Shown piece by piece: positions 30,345 through 41,168 of a stretch of DNA of 64,000 bases. The number at the start of each line of letters is the position of its first letter. Position 1 is the first letter of the stretch. The notes below the pieces were generated by a model. The model did not search any database and had not been told where the DNA came from. It saw only the letters and a program-made list of their open reading frames with translations. A program made the translations under genes and the position numbers. This DNA comes from Metaphire vulgaris (lineage: Eukaryota > Annelida > Clitellata > Crassiclitellata > Megascolecidae), in assembly GCA_018105865.1 (NCBI GenBank), contig JACLAT010000131.1, forward strand, positions 42,258 through 106,257. The letters are read 5' to 3'.

Positions 30345-31550
30345 CAGGGGTGAACACTGCAGTGACTGCACAACCTTTTGAGGCCGAGGGCCATATTCAA
30401 TGTTCTAAAATAGATCGCGGGCCGAACAAACAAAAATGCATGTTTATAATAGTAATCTATATATACGTTAATATAAGGGTAGCCTAATTGAACTACTCTT
30501 ACTACTGTATCAAAGTGAGTCAATATACACTGTAAAATGATAACCAGTATTTTACTTATTTTCCTATCAACATATCATTGTGCAGTCTGCAAATAAACGA
30601 ATCAATCTAGTGATCTAATAATTAATTCTTATCTAATGTAATGGGTGCGACTGAATTACTTTCTCAATGTCTGGCTCTAGTGCAGTTGTTGCAACCTTTA
30701 AAGTGGAAGTTAAGCTTGGTCGCAAATAATTATTAGTCTTATTCAGGTTCATGATTGAGAGTCTGCTCACACAAAATATATACTCACAAACACTGATATC
30801 GCAACTTTGCTGAAAATGTTTTTCCTGCACATAATTCTGTTCAGATGTTTAAGAGACATTCACGAAAAAAAATCGCCATCTGAGAAAGGCCATGAAGACT
30901 TGGCAATTACCTGGACCACTTTGTATTTGGCCCGTGTGAAATACATGAATTCGTCAGCCTTGGTGGAAAACTTTGTTTGACAGACAGAGATTTTTAGCCC
31001 CTCAATTTTTTTGTATTCTCAATTCACCCTGCAAGTCACTCATAAGTATCGGCATGTTTTGTTTCATAATGGCGCCTACAACTGTATTCTTCATTGACGC
31101 TGGCGGATTCGCGACAGATCAAACACATTAATTTACTGTTAAGCGAGCCCATGAAATACTGATGTTTACATTCATCATTAAACTGTCGTTTATTGAAATC
31201 TACCTTGCACTTTTTCGCTTCGGGCTGAGATATCTTCAGTAATCATAGAAATAGATATTATAATTTCAAGAGAAGCACATGTTCAAAGAACGTTCTAAGG
31301 CGTTTATTATCGCCCACCTACCGTTACCAACGTGTCCGGTTGTTAGATATCACACAATTTTTAGTAGCCTAATGGATGTTAATAGTCCATGGATTGTAGC
31401 GTATTAACAAAATGATCAGGATCTATATTTTCTACAATAAATTTTAGTGACGGGCCTGTTTCTTGTGTTGTTTGAAATTGTTTCGCGGGCCGGATAAAAA
31501 CCGTTGGCTGGCCGGAGCCGGCTCGCGGGCCGCGGGTTGTGCACCCGTGG
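30345..31550. mobile_element. hAT (Charlie-like) element remnant
   Basis: Left end CAGGGGTGAACACTGCAG then GCACAACC, and right end GCGGGCCGCGGGTTGTGCAC then CCGTGG, with inner GCGGGCC motifs. Flanks AAGTAGGG and AGTTGGGA match only imperfectly. A transposase piece lies at 30633-30830. Confidence 0.65.
30633..30830 (-). pseudogene. hAT transposase dimerisation-domain fragment
   Basis: The minus frame reads CVSRLSIMNLNKTNNYLRPSL then LKVATTALEPDIEKVI, like the end of Charlie/GTF2IRD2-type hAT proteins (FS-x-MN-x-x-K..LR-IA-T-x-x-xPDI-x-x-L). Sits within the element above. Confidence 0.6.
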
Positions 31551-31833
31551 AGTTGGGAATACTTTTACCTTTTCTTTCTTTATAATTTATATATTATTCA
31601 ACATCTCTAGACAGAAAAGCATCAGATTCAGAAATCAGCGAAACACTTTAAGCTGTTGACAGGTGTTGTTCTCTGCAGTTTTCTCGCATGACCAGAGAAA
31701 TGACAAACTTCTTGTTGTTATTATTAGAAAACTGTCGACATTTTCTATAAACTGATACAGTTAAATGTTTACACTATTTTCTCAGACAATGAATTGTGGG
31801 CTACTGGGTCTTTAGGTCGCACATCCTCATTTA

Positions 31834-31876
31834 CTGAAATTCAATGTTAGCGGGTCCATGATGAATACGTATAATT

Positions 31877-31916
<40 letters not shown>

Positions 31917-31931
31917 CATTGAATTTCAGTG
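31834..31931. repeat. 17-bp inverted repeat flanking (TA)n
   Basis: ACTGAAATTCAATGTTA at 31834-31850 is the complement of AACATTGAATTTCAGT at 31915-31931. Between them lie CGGGTCCATGATGAATACG and a TA run. A second TA run follows at 31954-31989. Confidence 0.75.
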
Positions 31932-31950
31932 TATATATATATTATACATT

Positions 31951-31993
<43 letters not shown>

Positions 31994-32179
31994 TTACTTT
32001 GTGTTACTTTCTGAAATACATCGTGAGTCTTACCGGCCTCCTTTATACACCGCATTTATTGATTTCATAAAGGCAGCATTCGTGTCCACTGCACTGCATT
32101 GTAGAAGGCCACGAAGGGGATCGGAATTCATGACCCCTTAGTCCATCTAAGCAAAGAACTGTATAATTGTACCCGTGCT

Positions 32180-32229
32180 CAGGGCCGCCGAGAGAATTTC
32201 CGGGCCCCGGTGCATAGGGTAGTCACGGG
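32180..32229. mobile_element. Left end of an older CAGGGCCGCCGAGAG MITE
   Basis: The first 50 bp of this family, interrupted by a second copy of the same family at 32230. The right end was not identified; module copies at 32580-32600 may belong to it. Confidence 0.55.
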
Positions 32230-32550
32230 CAGGGCCGCCGAGAGGGGGGCAACTGCACAGGGGCCTGGCGGTCTGGGGGCGGGTCCATGATGAATACGTA
32301 TAATTAACAATAATATGAATAATAACACTACACTGTAAAGTAGAGGGGGGCCGGAGAGCTAAAGGTGGGCCGGCGTGAAAAGGTTGACAAGCAAAAAAAA
32401 GGTCATCAGCTAATTTTAAGATGTAAAAAGGCTGACAAGCAAAAAAGGTCGTCAGGTAATTTTAAGATGTAGAAAAGGCTGACAACCAAAAAAAGGTCGT
32501 CAAGAAATTTTATTCTGCACAGGGGCCCGGAATTTCTTTTGGCGGGCCTG
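32230..32550. mobile_element. hAT-type MITE, CAGGGCCGCCGAGAG family (nested)
   Basis: Perfect TSD GTCACGGG at 32222-32229 and 32551-32558. Carries three tandem modules (CTGACAAGCAAAAAAGGTCG) at 32380-32505 about 45 bp apart, and a 34-bp stretch at 32279-32312 identical to host sequence at 31850-31883. Confidence 0.92.
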
Positions 32551-32689
32551 GTCACGGGCCTCCATTAAGTGAAAACTGTTGATGACTTTTTTGCTTGTCG
32601 GTCTTGTCTCTTCGAGATGTCAGTTAATACATGATCCTTTTGAGATACTATGTAATTAATAAAATGTAGGTCTACTACTTAAACTTGAT

Positions 32690-33115
32690 CATTCTATGAT
32701 TCATCCTTACTTAACCTACTGCAATATTGTATGGAGTGTTAATTAATTATAAAAGTATTACTAATAAACTTCAGATTCTGCAAAATAAAGCTATTAAACT
32801 AACTATAAATTGCATCGGATAAAGGAAACAAATGATTTATACAAAAATCTTAATTTTTATATTTAATCTCTCTAATATACATAAGTATCAAACAATATTT
32901 ATGTTTAAACTATTACCAATTCACTTTTACAAACCCGAGTACTCCTCAATAATAAAAAATTACACACCTATAATATAAGCAGTCAAAACAAATTTGCTAT
33001 CCATCATGATCATACTAATACGAGACTATTTTCCATTAAATGTTTTGGACCTCGTACTTGGAATATAGTCTCCCCGATTGTCTAAACAATATAACAAAAT
33101 TTATATATTCTTGTT
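32690..33115 (+). mobile_element. LINE (CR1/L2/RTE-like) C-terminal fragment
   Basis: With frameshifts, the plus strand reads LQILQNKAIKLT, then TNDLYKNLNFY, FMFKLLPIHFY and CFGPRTWN. This is the common C-terminus of L2/CR1-type ORF2 proteins. Very AT-rich, old. Confidence 0.65.
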
Positions 33116-34150
33116 GTACGGCCTCGCTGGTGGACATAAGACATACACCATGATACACGCACAACCAGCTCTACGCTTCATTTGATATTCAAATTCAAAG
33201 TCGTGAGCTTATCCTGCATCTTCTGGGGCTGTTCCCCAACCGCAGAAATTCTGAGAATTAGGCGAATTAGACGGTGAGCTGTGATGCATATTTTGAAGAT
33301 TTGAATCGTTTTTCATAACTGTGTATAGTCAACCGATCTATTTCGACTTAGTACGCCTATATCGATTCTGTCGACGATCACTCTACGTTTCCACGCAAAA
33401 TTTTTGACCGGTTTTGCTCAAATCTCACTACTGGTTACCAATCTCAAAAGAGGACCCGGTCCCCGGATCCCGTCGTGGCCACCCCAGTGCTCTAGTGAAA
33501 AGTTGACTGAAAATCTAATGCGTTTCTTCGGGTGGCATGTTCAGACACATCCGAGCGGTGGTAGATCTTAATGCTTCCAACCCATTAGAAATTTCGAATA
33601 TTGTTAATCTTCGAATCACAGCATAGGGCGAAAGTCACCAAACATATTCCGCGCGAAGTAATAACTCTGTTTTTTCCCCAGTTAATCTGGGGTACATTAT
33701 ATCAGTAAATATGCAATTGTGTTTGTGTGCCTAGATTTCAAATTTCCATTTCTGTTCGCTCCAATTCGTTGGCACTATAGAATATCATGGAAATTATCTG
33801 GGTATGATTGTTATTAGGCTAATAAATTCTCTGTTGAGATGATGTCATGCAGATGAATTTTAAGCATATCATTTTCTCACAAACCTTATTACCTGTTTTG
33901 ATTTAAATCTTTTGCAGGTGTCGTCCTGACGAAGAAAATTCAACTGAAAACTATAAATTTCTTTTTAAATTAAATTAATTTATGAAAATGCCGAACATTA
34001 ATTATGCATCAGAACACACTAGAATCTAATATAAATTTTACTCTCATGAACTATTTTGTCGTTAGAAATTGAATTCCTCTACTGTGGTTGTTTTAGGTTA
34101 AAGTTTCAAGCTTCCAACAGCTGAAACAAAAAAACGATCAAAACGTCAGG
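33116..34150. other. Unassigned region
   Basis: No exon with splice sites, element end or RNA gene recognised. Confidence 0.35.
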
Positions 34151-34169
34151 CGGGGAAACTAGGTTATTA

Positions 34170-34365
34170 AATGTAGGGTTATTTAATCTCTTGGCTGGGG
34201 TGCGCCAAGACGGAATTCTTTCTCCCGTGCTTTTCTCGGTTTATGTTAATGATCTTAATATTGCATTGAAAAATCTGGCTATGGCTGTCTTATCAATGGA
34301 CTTTTTGGACTGTCTATTTTATGCAGACGACATCCTATTACTACACTGTAATTTCACATGCAGTT
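34170..34365 (+). mobile_element. LINE reverse-transcriptase fragment (YADD)
   Basis: The frame reads LAGVRQDGILSPVLFSVYVN and then LFYADDILLL, motifs 4 and 5 of non-LTR reverse transcriptase. The usual GG in the GVRQGG motif is DG. The next 500 bp hold no clear frame. Confidence 0.8.
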
Positions 34366-34899
34366 ACTGGGATGCAATATCTATTACTGTAGATATATGT
34401 CCTGTTGAATCTCTTGGTCACGTCGGTAGCCGCCTCCTCGTTACGTCACTGGGAACGACCAGCCAGGACCTGCTCTGACGTCTGGGGATCACGTGTACCT
34501 GGGCAGACGCAGGCACCTGTTGGCCGGCTAAGAGCTACCAGGGGTGTTGGGCAGCAGCAACACCTTGCTTTCCCTTGGCGGACGAGAAGACCAGATGCTC
34601 CCCCAACGGCGTGGGTCGCACCAACTCGAGACAAGTATTGAACCACCCAAGAAAAGGGCTCAGCTACTGCGCTTTCCGTTCCCCTGCACCAATAGAGCAA
34701 AGTATTATGGAACATTGCTCTGTTAACCATGTATATATATAACACGACGAATCACACCAGGGTTCCAGTTCCTGATCACCATATGCAGCAGACCACCAGA
34801 GCCACCCATCTATGACAAGCGTCACCCAAGGCTCCTCCTGAGACGGTGACGATTTGATGATTTCTGGTGCTCAGTCACATACAGTAATTCCGATCTTCG

Positions 34900-35299
34900 T
34901 CATTTCATATATGTCGACACACTGTCCTCGCCAGGATACGTGACAGCCTGACATCTTTCGACTCTTCAGCTGCAGTCTTTGGCATGCACATCTCATGCAA
35001 CAAGACTAGATTACAGAATCTGGGCTCCGGACCACCATCCTCAATCCTCTCACTTACAAGGAACCACTGTTGAGGGTGTGGAAGAGATCACCTGTCTCGA
35101 CTCCAAACAGTCCTCATCCAGAGACAACCGTCTAGACGTATTGCGAGTCGTATCTTCATTGCAGCTGCAGTAATGAACCGTCTGCAAAGAATTTGGCGCA
35201 ACCGGTGCATATACACACCCACAATAACGCGTCTGTACCGGTTATTAGTTCTATCAGTCCTCATGTACGCTAGCGATTCATGGACTCTACTTGCTGCCG
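34900..35299 (+). mobile_element. LINE ORF2 fragment truncated by a hAT insertion
   Basis: A frameshifted plus-strand reading reaches RLQRIWRNRCIYTPTITRLY then LSVLMYASDSWTL, a version of the VLLYGSETW region. It stops at 35300, where the element at 35308-36110 is inserted. Confidence 0.6.
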
Positions 35300-35307
35300 A
35301 TCTTAAG

Positions 35308-36110
35308 TAGGGTTACCATACGTCCGGGTTTCCCCGGACATGTCCTCTTTTTGGACCCCTGTCCGGGCGTCCGGGCGGCTTTTCAGACAAAGTCCGGGTT
35401 TGTCCGGGTTTTGGTCCTCCCGATATTTAGCGCATGGAATACTATATATTAACTGTATTAACAGGCGTTTTTGTCCGTCTCCAAGCCTCAGCCCATGCGC
35501 AATTTGACTATATTGATAATAATGACTCAGAATGAGATAGGCATACTTTCACTACCGTCTTAGGGGCTGTCCATTAATTACGTCAACAATTTTAGGGGGA
35601 GTTGAAAAAGTTTGACAGTTGTTGACAGGGGGTCAAGAGAAGTTGACGTTAACAATTTCACTTTTTAAAAATAATAAAAAAAGGAAATTTCATGGAATAC
35701 TACTTATTACAATGGAAAAAAGCATGGCAAAAAAGATCACCAACACCACATTTTGACACTCGATCAACAAAACATGGTAAAAATGGTCATCACCCTAAAA
35801 ATAATAAACGTGTTACTGGGACCTGTCATTGATCTGGGAGGGGGGGTCAAAGTTTTTGACATAATTATTGGGGAGAGGTGGGGTAACTGAAATTTGACAG
35901 TTGTTGACAAGAGGGTCAAAGATTAACCAAAATTGTTGACATAATTAATGGACAGCCCCTTGTAGATTTTAGTAATTTTGTTAGTATTTGTACAGCACCT
36001 AATATTGCTACGATTTGACGACTTTCTATGGATGCCGCGAGCCCGCGACTACTCTGTCCAGGGTCCCGGAAAGTGTCCTCTTTTTCCGTCTGACAATTAT
36101 GGTGACCCTA
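35308..36110. mobile_element. hAT-type element, TAGGGTTACCATACGTCC family
   Basis: Ends TAGGGTTACCATACGTCCGG and AATTATGGTGACCCTA, perfect TSD ATCTTAAG at 35300-35307 and 36111-36118. Subterminal TGTCCTCTTTTT/TCCGGG repeats. Hosts a second element at 35573-35959. Confidence 0.92.
35573..35959. mobile_element. Nested MITE, GGGGCTGTCCATTAAT ends
   Basis: GGGGCTGTCCATTAATTACG at the left and TAATTAATGGACAGCCCC at the right form 16-bp inverted ends. Flanks TTA and TTG suggest a 2-3 bp target, unlike the hAT elements. Interior has GTTGACA and GGGGGTCAA repeats on both sides. Superfamily not determined. Confidence 0.75.
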
Positions 36111-36118
36111 ATCTTAAG

Positions 36119-36520
36119 ACCATTGAATTAGTCCTGCAGTTAGCATTGGTAGAGGGGGGTAGAAAATTGTTTTAAAGTATACCCACCCAGAAGTATGTTG
36201 AAAATCTAGTGACGACGTTAAGGAAGCAAAAAAACTAAACATTAGGGGGTAAATACTTTGTCCCCTAACTAATTATTGGAGGACTGTCCTCCGCAGCCCT
36301 CCCAATGATTTTCGCCCCTGTTTAAGACCCTGCATGGAATTTGTTTGCATGCGATGCCAACAACAGTTCCTCGACTCGCCTCATAAACAAGAATTTTATC
36401 AACTTATTACAGCTTCGAGATCGTTTGCGCTCCAACACAGGTGGTAATCTTATTGTGAAAACAAACCAAGACTTGTTATTGTGAACTATTCTTATTTGTA
36501 TCGATCTTATTATTGTCCAC
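36119..36520. other. Unassigned region
   Basis: Nothing recognised apart from GGGGGTA/CCCCTAAC runs near 36150-36270 that may be repeat remnants. Confidence 0.3.
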
Positions 36521-36522
36521 GT

Positions 36523-36671
36523 TTAAATAGGCGTTTCTATCATGCTGCGCACTTCGAGACGCCTGAGAATCGCCTCTCTGACTCTGTCGTCTCCTTCTCT
36601 TCCTCTGTCCAGGTCTTCTCTTGTTGTTGTCTTCGTTTTCGCTGCTTTTCTTCGCTCCGACAGACTGTTCT
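36523..36671 (-). CDS. Candidate last exon of the IGSF9-like gene (cytoplasmic tail)
   Basis: An acceptor TAAATTATTTTACAG is followed on the minus strand by 49 codons and a TAA. In the phase left by the membrane exon (1+2) the product is ENSLSERRKAAKTKTTT then REDLDRGREGDDRVREA, a strongly charged peptide. A different frame (EQSVGAKKSSENEDNNKRR) is also open. It fits in phase directly after the exon at 41019, but not if the microexon at 38914-38933 lies between. IGSF9 tails are usually much longer, so this is tentative. Confidence 0.3.
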
Positions 36672-37539
36672 CTGTAAAATAATTTAACATTAAATCACCG
36701 AACGAAACGATCATAACATGAAAGCTTCAGTTTCATGAAAACATCCCTCTGAAGTTGTATTCACATTCCGAAGAGCGTTGCATTTTCTGTGATTTCTCTA
36801 AGTCCAAGGTATCTATTTATTGTCCGCGCGTAAGCAAGTGAACCGTTTTGATTATATTTCATTATCAACAAGGCTTAAGCTTTTATTAATCGTAACGATT
36901 ATTCGAAAGTCGTCATGTCCAATGCCATTATGCTGTATCGTATTGAGATGTAGCGAATCAGTTGTCTCGTGTGAGTCGATCAAACTATATGCTTCATATT
37001 TAAATTGATTGCCTTCATTTTTTATTCGATGTCCCCATTTTAAATATCAACACGCTCTTCGCACTTAAGCGAAATTAACAGAAAATCGAAATTTAATATA
37101 AAACGATAATGTTTCGAGTAGCTGACCTTCGCCGTTGGTCGTATAGGCCCCCCTATTATAATATTATGTAGGTTAACATAAAAAGTAAAGTAGGCCTATG
37201 CGTAAAATACTGTTCAATGTTCCACTACTATTACATCGTGCAATGGAATGACCTGACTCGTTAATGATAAAAATAAACAATAGAAACAATATACTGTATG
37301 TCTGCTGTAGGATATATTGTGGTTTTATCTATTTAGTTTTGGTCAAATTCATAGGCCCTAATTGAAGATTAATTTGCACGCGGCAAACTGACAAACTGCC
37401 TGATTAAAAACTGTGAACTCAATCAAATAATCGAAATTATCTAAAAAGGACAAATTGGTTTTTCTTCGCCGAGTTAATAAACCAAAACGACCGTTCTATA
37501 TAAGATTAATTAGTGCTTAATCTTTGTATTCAAATATCT

Positions 37540-38105
37540 GGGAAGCCGGATCACCAGCGATACTGACAGTGAAACAGACATAAAAGCAAAAATAGGAATG
37601 GCCAAAACAGCCTTTGCGACTCTAAAACACATACTAACAAACAGATATTTAGCAATGAAAACGAAGATTAGGGTTCTGGAATGCTATGTTTGGCCAGTCA
37701 TGTTATATGGCGCAGAATCGTGGACTATCTCTTGAAGCTGCAGAAACGTGGCTCTAATAAGAAAAATGCTGAAAATTTCTTGAGCTGAAAGGAAAACGAA
37801 TGAATTAGTACTCAAAATGACTGGCACACAAAGAAAATTGTTATCTACAATACGTAAAAGACAACTTCAATTTTGTGGACATATAATGAGGAAGAACGGA
37901 ATAGAAAACCTGGCATAATAATAACTGAAAAGTCGAAGACAAGAGATCAAGAGGAAGGCAAAGAATGGCGTATATCAGTAGTTTACTAACTGATGTAAAA
38001 GAACTAAATACAGAATTAGAACTCATACAAATTACGAACAAAAGAGAGAATATGAAGTCCATAGTAGTCAACGTAGAAATACACGACACCTGAAGAAGAA
38101 TCTTT
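37540..38105 (+). mobile_element. LINE ORF2 C-terminus and tail
   Basis: Reads YLGSRITSDTDSETDIKAKI, then KTKIRVLECYVWPVMLYGAE, FCGHIMRKNG and a terminal NVEIHDT stop with tail ACACCTGAAGAAGAA. One in-frame stop after SWTIS. Same family as the fragment at 1-185. Confidence 0.85.
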
Positions 38106-38714
38106 GTTTGTCTGACGTCTGACGAAATAAGCTGCGCAATTGTGAGAATTAACGCTAGCACCTTAAACTATTGGACGTTGTATTCTCATCTGGGTATAAA
38201 CTCTCTATTCTAAAATAAAGTATTATCTTGGGTTTGAAGGTTAAATTGCATTAAGCGACCGCAATTGAAGCAACGTGTGTTGATTAGGATATGATTCCGT
38301 GAATTTGATTTATGTCTGAGTTTGTGGCCTTGAAGTGTTCGTTGATTAATCATGTGTGGGTTGAAAGACGTTTTATTAAAATCAAATGCGGAATTGAAAC
38401 AGTTGATTAATTATAATATGTGAACGTGGAGATAGTTGCTGGTTAATTTGCTAATGATTCGTATGATTGCTTTCTGAGGAACTCGATTGAAATAAACTTG
38501 GTGCAATTTCCTGAATTTTATCTGCTGTTGGTTTCTAATGAATACACGACGACCACCTTTGGTCACGCTCTCAACCAGCGAACCGCGAACCGAGTGAAAC
38601 TCTTGCAATATTTGATTGATTGATTGAACTCGTAGCGTCACCGCTTGGCGATTATGTTTCTTCACTAGTTATCTATCTGCGCTTGTGGCAGCACTATAGA
38701 AGTAGTTTGACTTA

Positions 38715-38850
38715 GCATGATTTAAAGTGGCTTAGGAGGCATTACTGCTGTGTGAAAGCCACTAGGGGCGCTAAAGGGGCTTGAACCCGCTCCGTCAGCC
38801 TGACGCTCCAGCACGTAACCCACTCTGCCATCTTCCGGTCTGTCAAATAA
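38715..38850 (-). mobile_element. tRNA-derived SINE
   Basis: The reverse complement has A-box-like GGCAGAGTGGGTTACG and B box GCGGGTTCAAGCCC, and then the body AGTGGCTTTCACACAGCAG. Related to 16638-16760. Confidence 0.75.
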
Positions 38851-38913
38851 TATTTCAAGGTAATAACACCATGAGGGGTGAAGTAACGCACTGTTCAAAA
38901 TCGAGATACTTAC

Positions 38914-38933
38914 CTTGCTCGAAATCTTGAACG
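38914..38933 (-). CDS. Candidate 20-nt microexon of the IGSF9-like gene
   Basis: On the minus strand a strong acceptor (ATATTTGTCTTGCAG) and a consensus donor (AAG|GTAAGTAT) enclose only 20 nt. With the phase-1 end of the membrane exon it would read AFKISSK. Both splice signals are better than most in this gene. Whether it is used cannot be told from sequence. Confidence 0.35.
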
Positions 38934-39120
38934 CTGCAAGACAAATATATTCAGGTAAGAGTCGCTTCGTCTTCAATTAGAACCGTGATGTGTAAAAAAA
39001 AACGAATTGAATTATACAAAAAATCTTGCTTTGATTTCAAAACTTTCAGATTGTAAACACTTTAAGCAAAGGACAGCCCCAGCAAGGTCTATTCATAGAC
39101 CCATTATGATTATGTGAAAC

Positions 39121-39311
39121 CAGTGTTTATTCTAGGCCTTCTCTGGGGTGGAGAATTCCCCCCCCCCCCAAAAAAAAAGTTTTGAAATCCCCCCAAAAAT
39201 TATATGTTGGCTGGGGGATGGAAATTCCCCCCCAAAGTGTGAAGACTCAGACCTTATCCCCCCAAACATTTAAAAATCCCCCCAATGTCAAGGTGGCTAG
39301 AATAAACACTG
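39121..39311. mobile_element. hAT-type MITE, CAGTGTTTATTCTAGG family, copy 1
   Basis: Ends CAGTGTTTATTCTAGGCC and GGCTAGAATAAACACTG, perfect TSD TGTGAAAC at 39113-39120 and 39312-39319. C-run rich interior. Confidence 0.95.
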
Positions 39312-39759
39312 TGTGAAACGGTCAGCTGTACGATAAATGGAACATTTTAAGGAAATTTGGATTAATAATATTGAATCTAACTTCTGCAATACCTCCATTC
39401 GAATAAACAGCGATGCGCGTTGCACAACTATAGACATTATCACGATGGTAGGCTATTCTAAAAGAAGATACCAATAACAGACTCACCCTTTATCGAGTTG
39501 GTTTGGGTCGAAATATTTGACTTTATCTAAGAAGAAGAAATGTCGACTTATCTTCAATGTTTAAACTTTGCAAACACTACTTAAAAATAAACAATAATAT
39601 TATTGTTTTCGTCCATTCGATTAGTTTTACTGTAAACAAAAGCAGTGACGGATCGAAATAAAAAGAAGTTTTGACTGCAAATGAAGGTTGCCCTCAACAA
39701 GAGGGTGATTGGTTTAACCCGCCAACTCCCAGCGAATCTAGCTCTGTTGCTTTTATAAC

Positions 39760-40135
39760 CAGTGTTTATTCTAGGCCCTTTTGGGGGGATTCCCCCCAAG
39801 TTTGAAAATCCCCCCCCCAAATTTCTATATGTTGCATTGGGGATGGAAATTTCCCCCAAAAGTGTGACGAGAGGGGGTTTTCTATTTAGGAGAGGGGAAA
39901 AACATAAGGATATAAGGATATGACCATATTCAGAAGAGCATTAGAGCATGTGGAGAAGAAGGGGAAGAAAGATAAGGAAGGATGTGATGACCTTTTTTTG
40001 CTCGTCACCACTTCCGAGAAAAATTGTAATACCAGGATGAACTTTGTTTGCTCGTCAAGGTTTTTGGGGAGACAAACCTTCTCCCCCAAACATTTAAAAC
40101 TCCCCCTAATGTCAAGGTGGCTAGAATAAACACTG
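39760..40135. mobile_element. hAT-type MITE, CAGTGTTTATTCTAGG family, copy 2
   Basis: Same ends; perfect TSD TTTATAAC at 39752-39759 and 40136-40143. Longer than copy 1 because it carries two modules (ACCTTTTTTTGCTCGTCA and relative) at 39985-40060. Confidence 0.95.
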
Positions 40136-40387
40136 TTTATAACAGCCCGCTCTTTTTGTCGACATCAGTCACAAAGTCGCAGTTCTCCGTTTTCTTAGCA
40201 CTAAGCGCCATTCTGGGACATAATTTGACTCAAGAGGTAAGCGCCGTACAAAGTGGTTACTACTCAGGTACATAATACATTTACCTCTACCCTGCCACTC
40301 AGGATCCCAATCAGCACATGTGATATTATGTCATTTTGTTCAGAAATACTGTTAGGAAAAAGAGTGACTTTGTGAATGGTCAATTGA

Positions 40388-40747
40388 TAGGGGCGGTTCC
40401 ACGTTGGGGATGACTGGGGATGCATCCCCCCACCGGCCCACCAAAAATGTCTTAAATGGAAGATGATCGTCTAAACGGATTAGCCTTGATGTATAATGTA
40501 TATCCCCAAAGATATGGACATATCCATAGATAATGTCATCGACAAATTCGCTTCCAGTAATAGAAAACTCGATTCTGTACAACCAGACTAAGATGGCTTT
40601 TATACATTGTCAATTCTGAACATCATATTTTATAAATAAAATCTACAGATTTCTTCTAAACCGTTTACATATATTTCCTTTGATAATTCTGGGATTTTTC
40701 TGGAAATTCATAGCACCCCCCACCAAAGGTTCTTGGAACCGCCACTG
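40388..40747. mobile_element. hAT-type MITE, CAGTGGCGGTTCC family, copy 1
   Basis: Left end TAGGGGCGGTTCC, right end GGAACCGCCACTG, TSD TCAATTGA at 40380-40387 and 40748-40755. About 75 percent alike with 52897-53269 by eye. Confidence 0.9.
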
Positions 40748-41018
40748 TCAATTGATATTCTGCATTCCTCAATTATTAGCTGAACTTCAGAATATAGAAG
40801 ACCCGTGCGTTTGTTGATTCGTATAGAACACTCGCATATTGACTTAGCGACATCTTCTGCATCAATTACTGTTGCGATGACATTGTTGTAAATTCATAGC
40901 CATGCTCATTTGTTATTGTCGTTTTTCTCTCAACAGCTATGGTTTGCATCACAGCATAGGGCTGTGATCTTACGTTGTCTCCAGACAGCAACAGTCGACT
41001 AAGCGAGGGCTTCCGTAC

Positions 41019-41168
41019 CGTATCTGAGGAAGGTATTTTCCCTGGCGTTTCCTTTCCTCGTGAATCTGACGAGAACAACGAAGACGACAAGCGACAAGAC
41101 GACAAAGACGACGGCGGCCACAAGACCAAGCGCAGAGGACAGAGAACTCCACGGCTTCGTCTGCATTC
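41019..41168 (-). CDS. IGSF9: IGSF9-like exon: transmembrane helix
   Basis: Acceptor TTGGTTTTAG, donor GTACGG, 150 bp, phases 1 to 1. Encodes MQTKPWSS, then a 23-residue hydrophobic helix rich in Val/Leu, and the stop-transfer RFTRKGNARENTFLRY. It continues the FN3-2 exon in phase. The frame is masked by longer frames on both strands. Confidence 0.85.
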
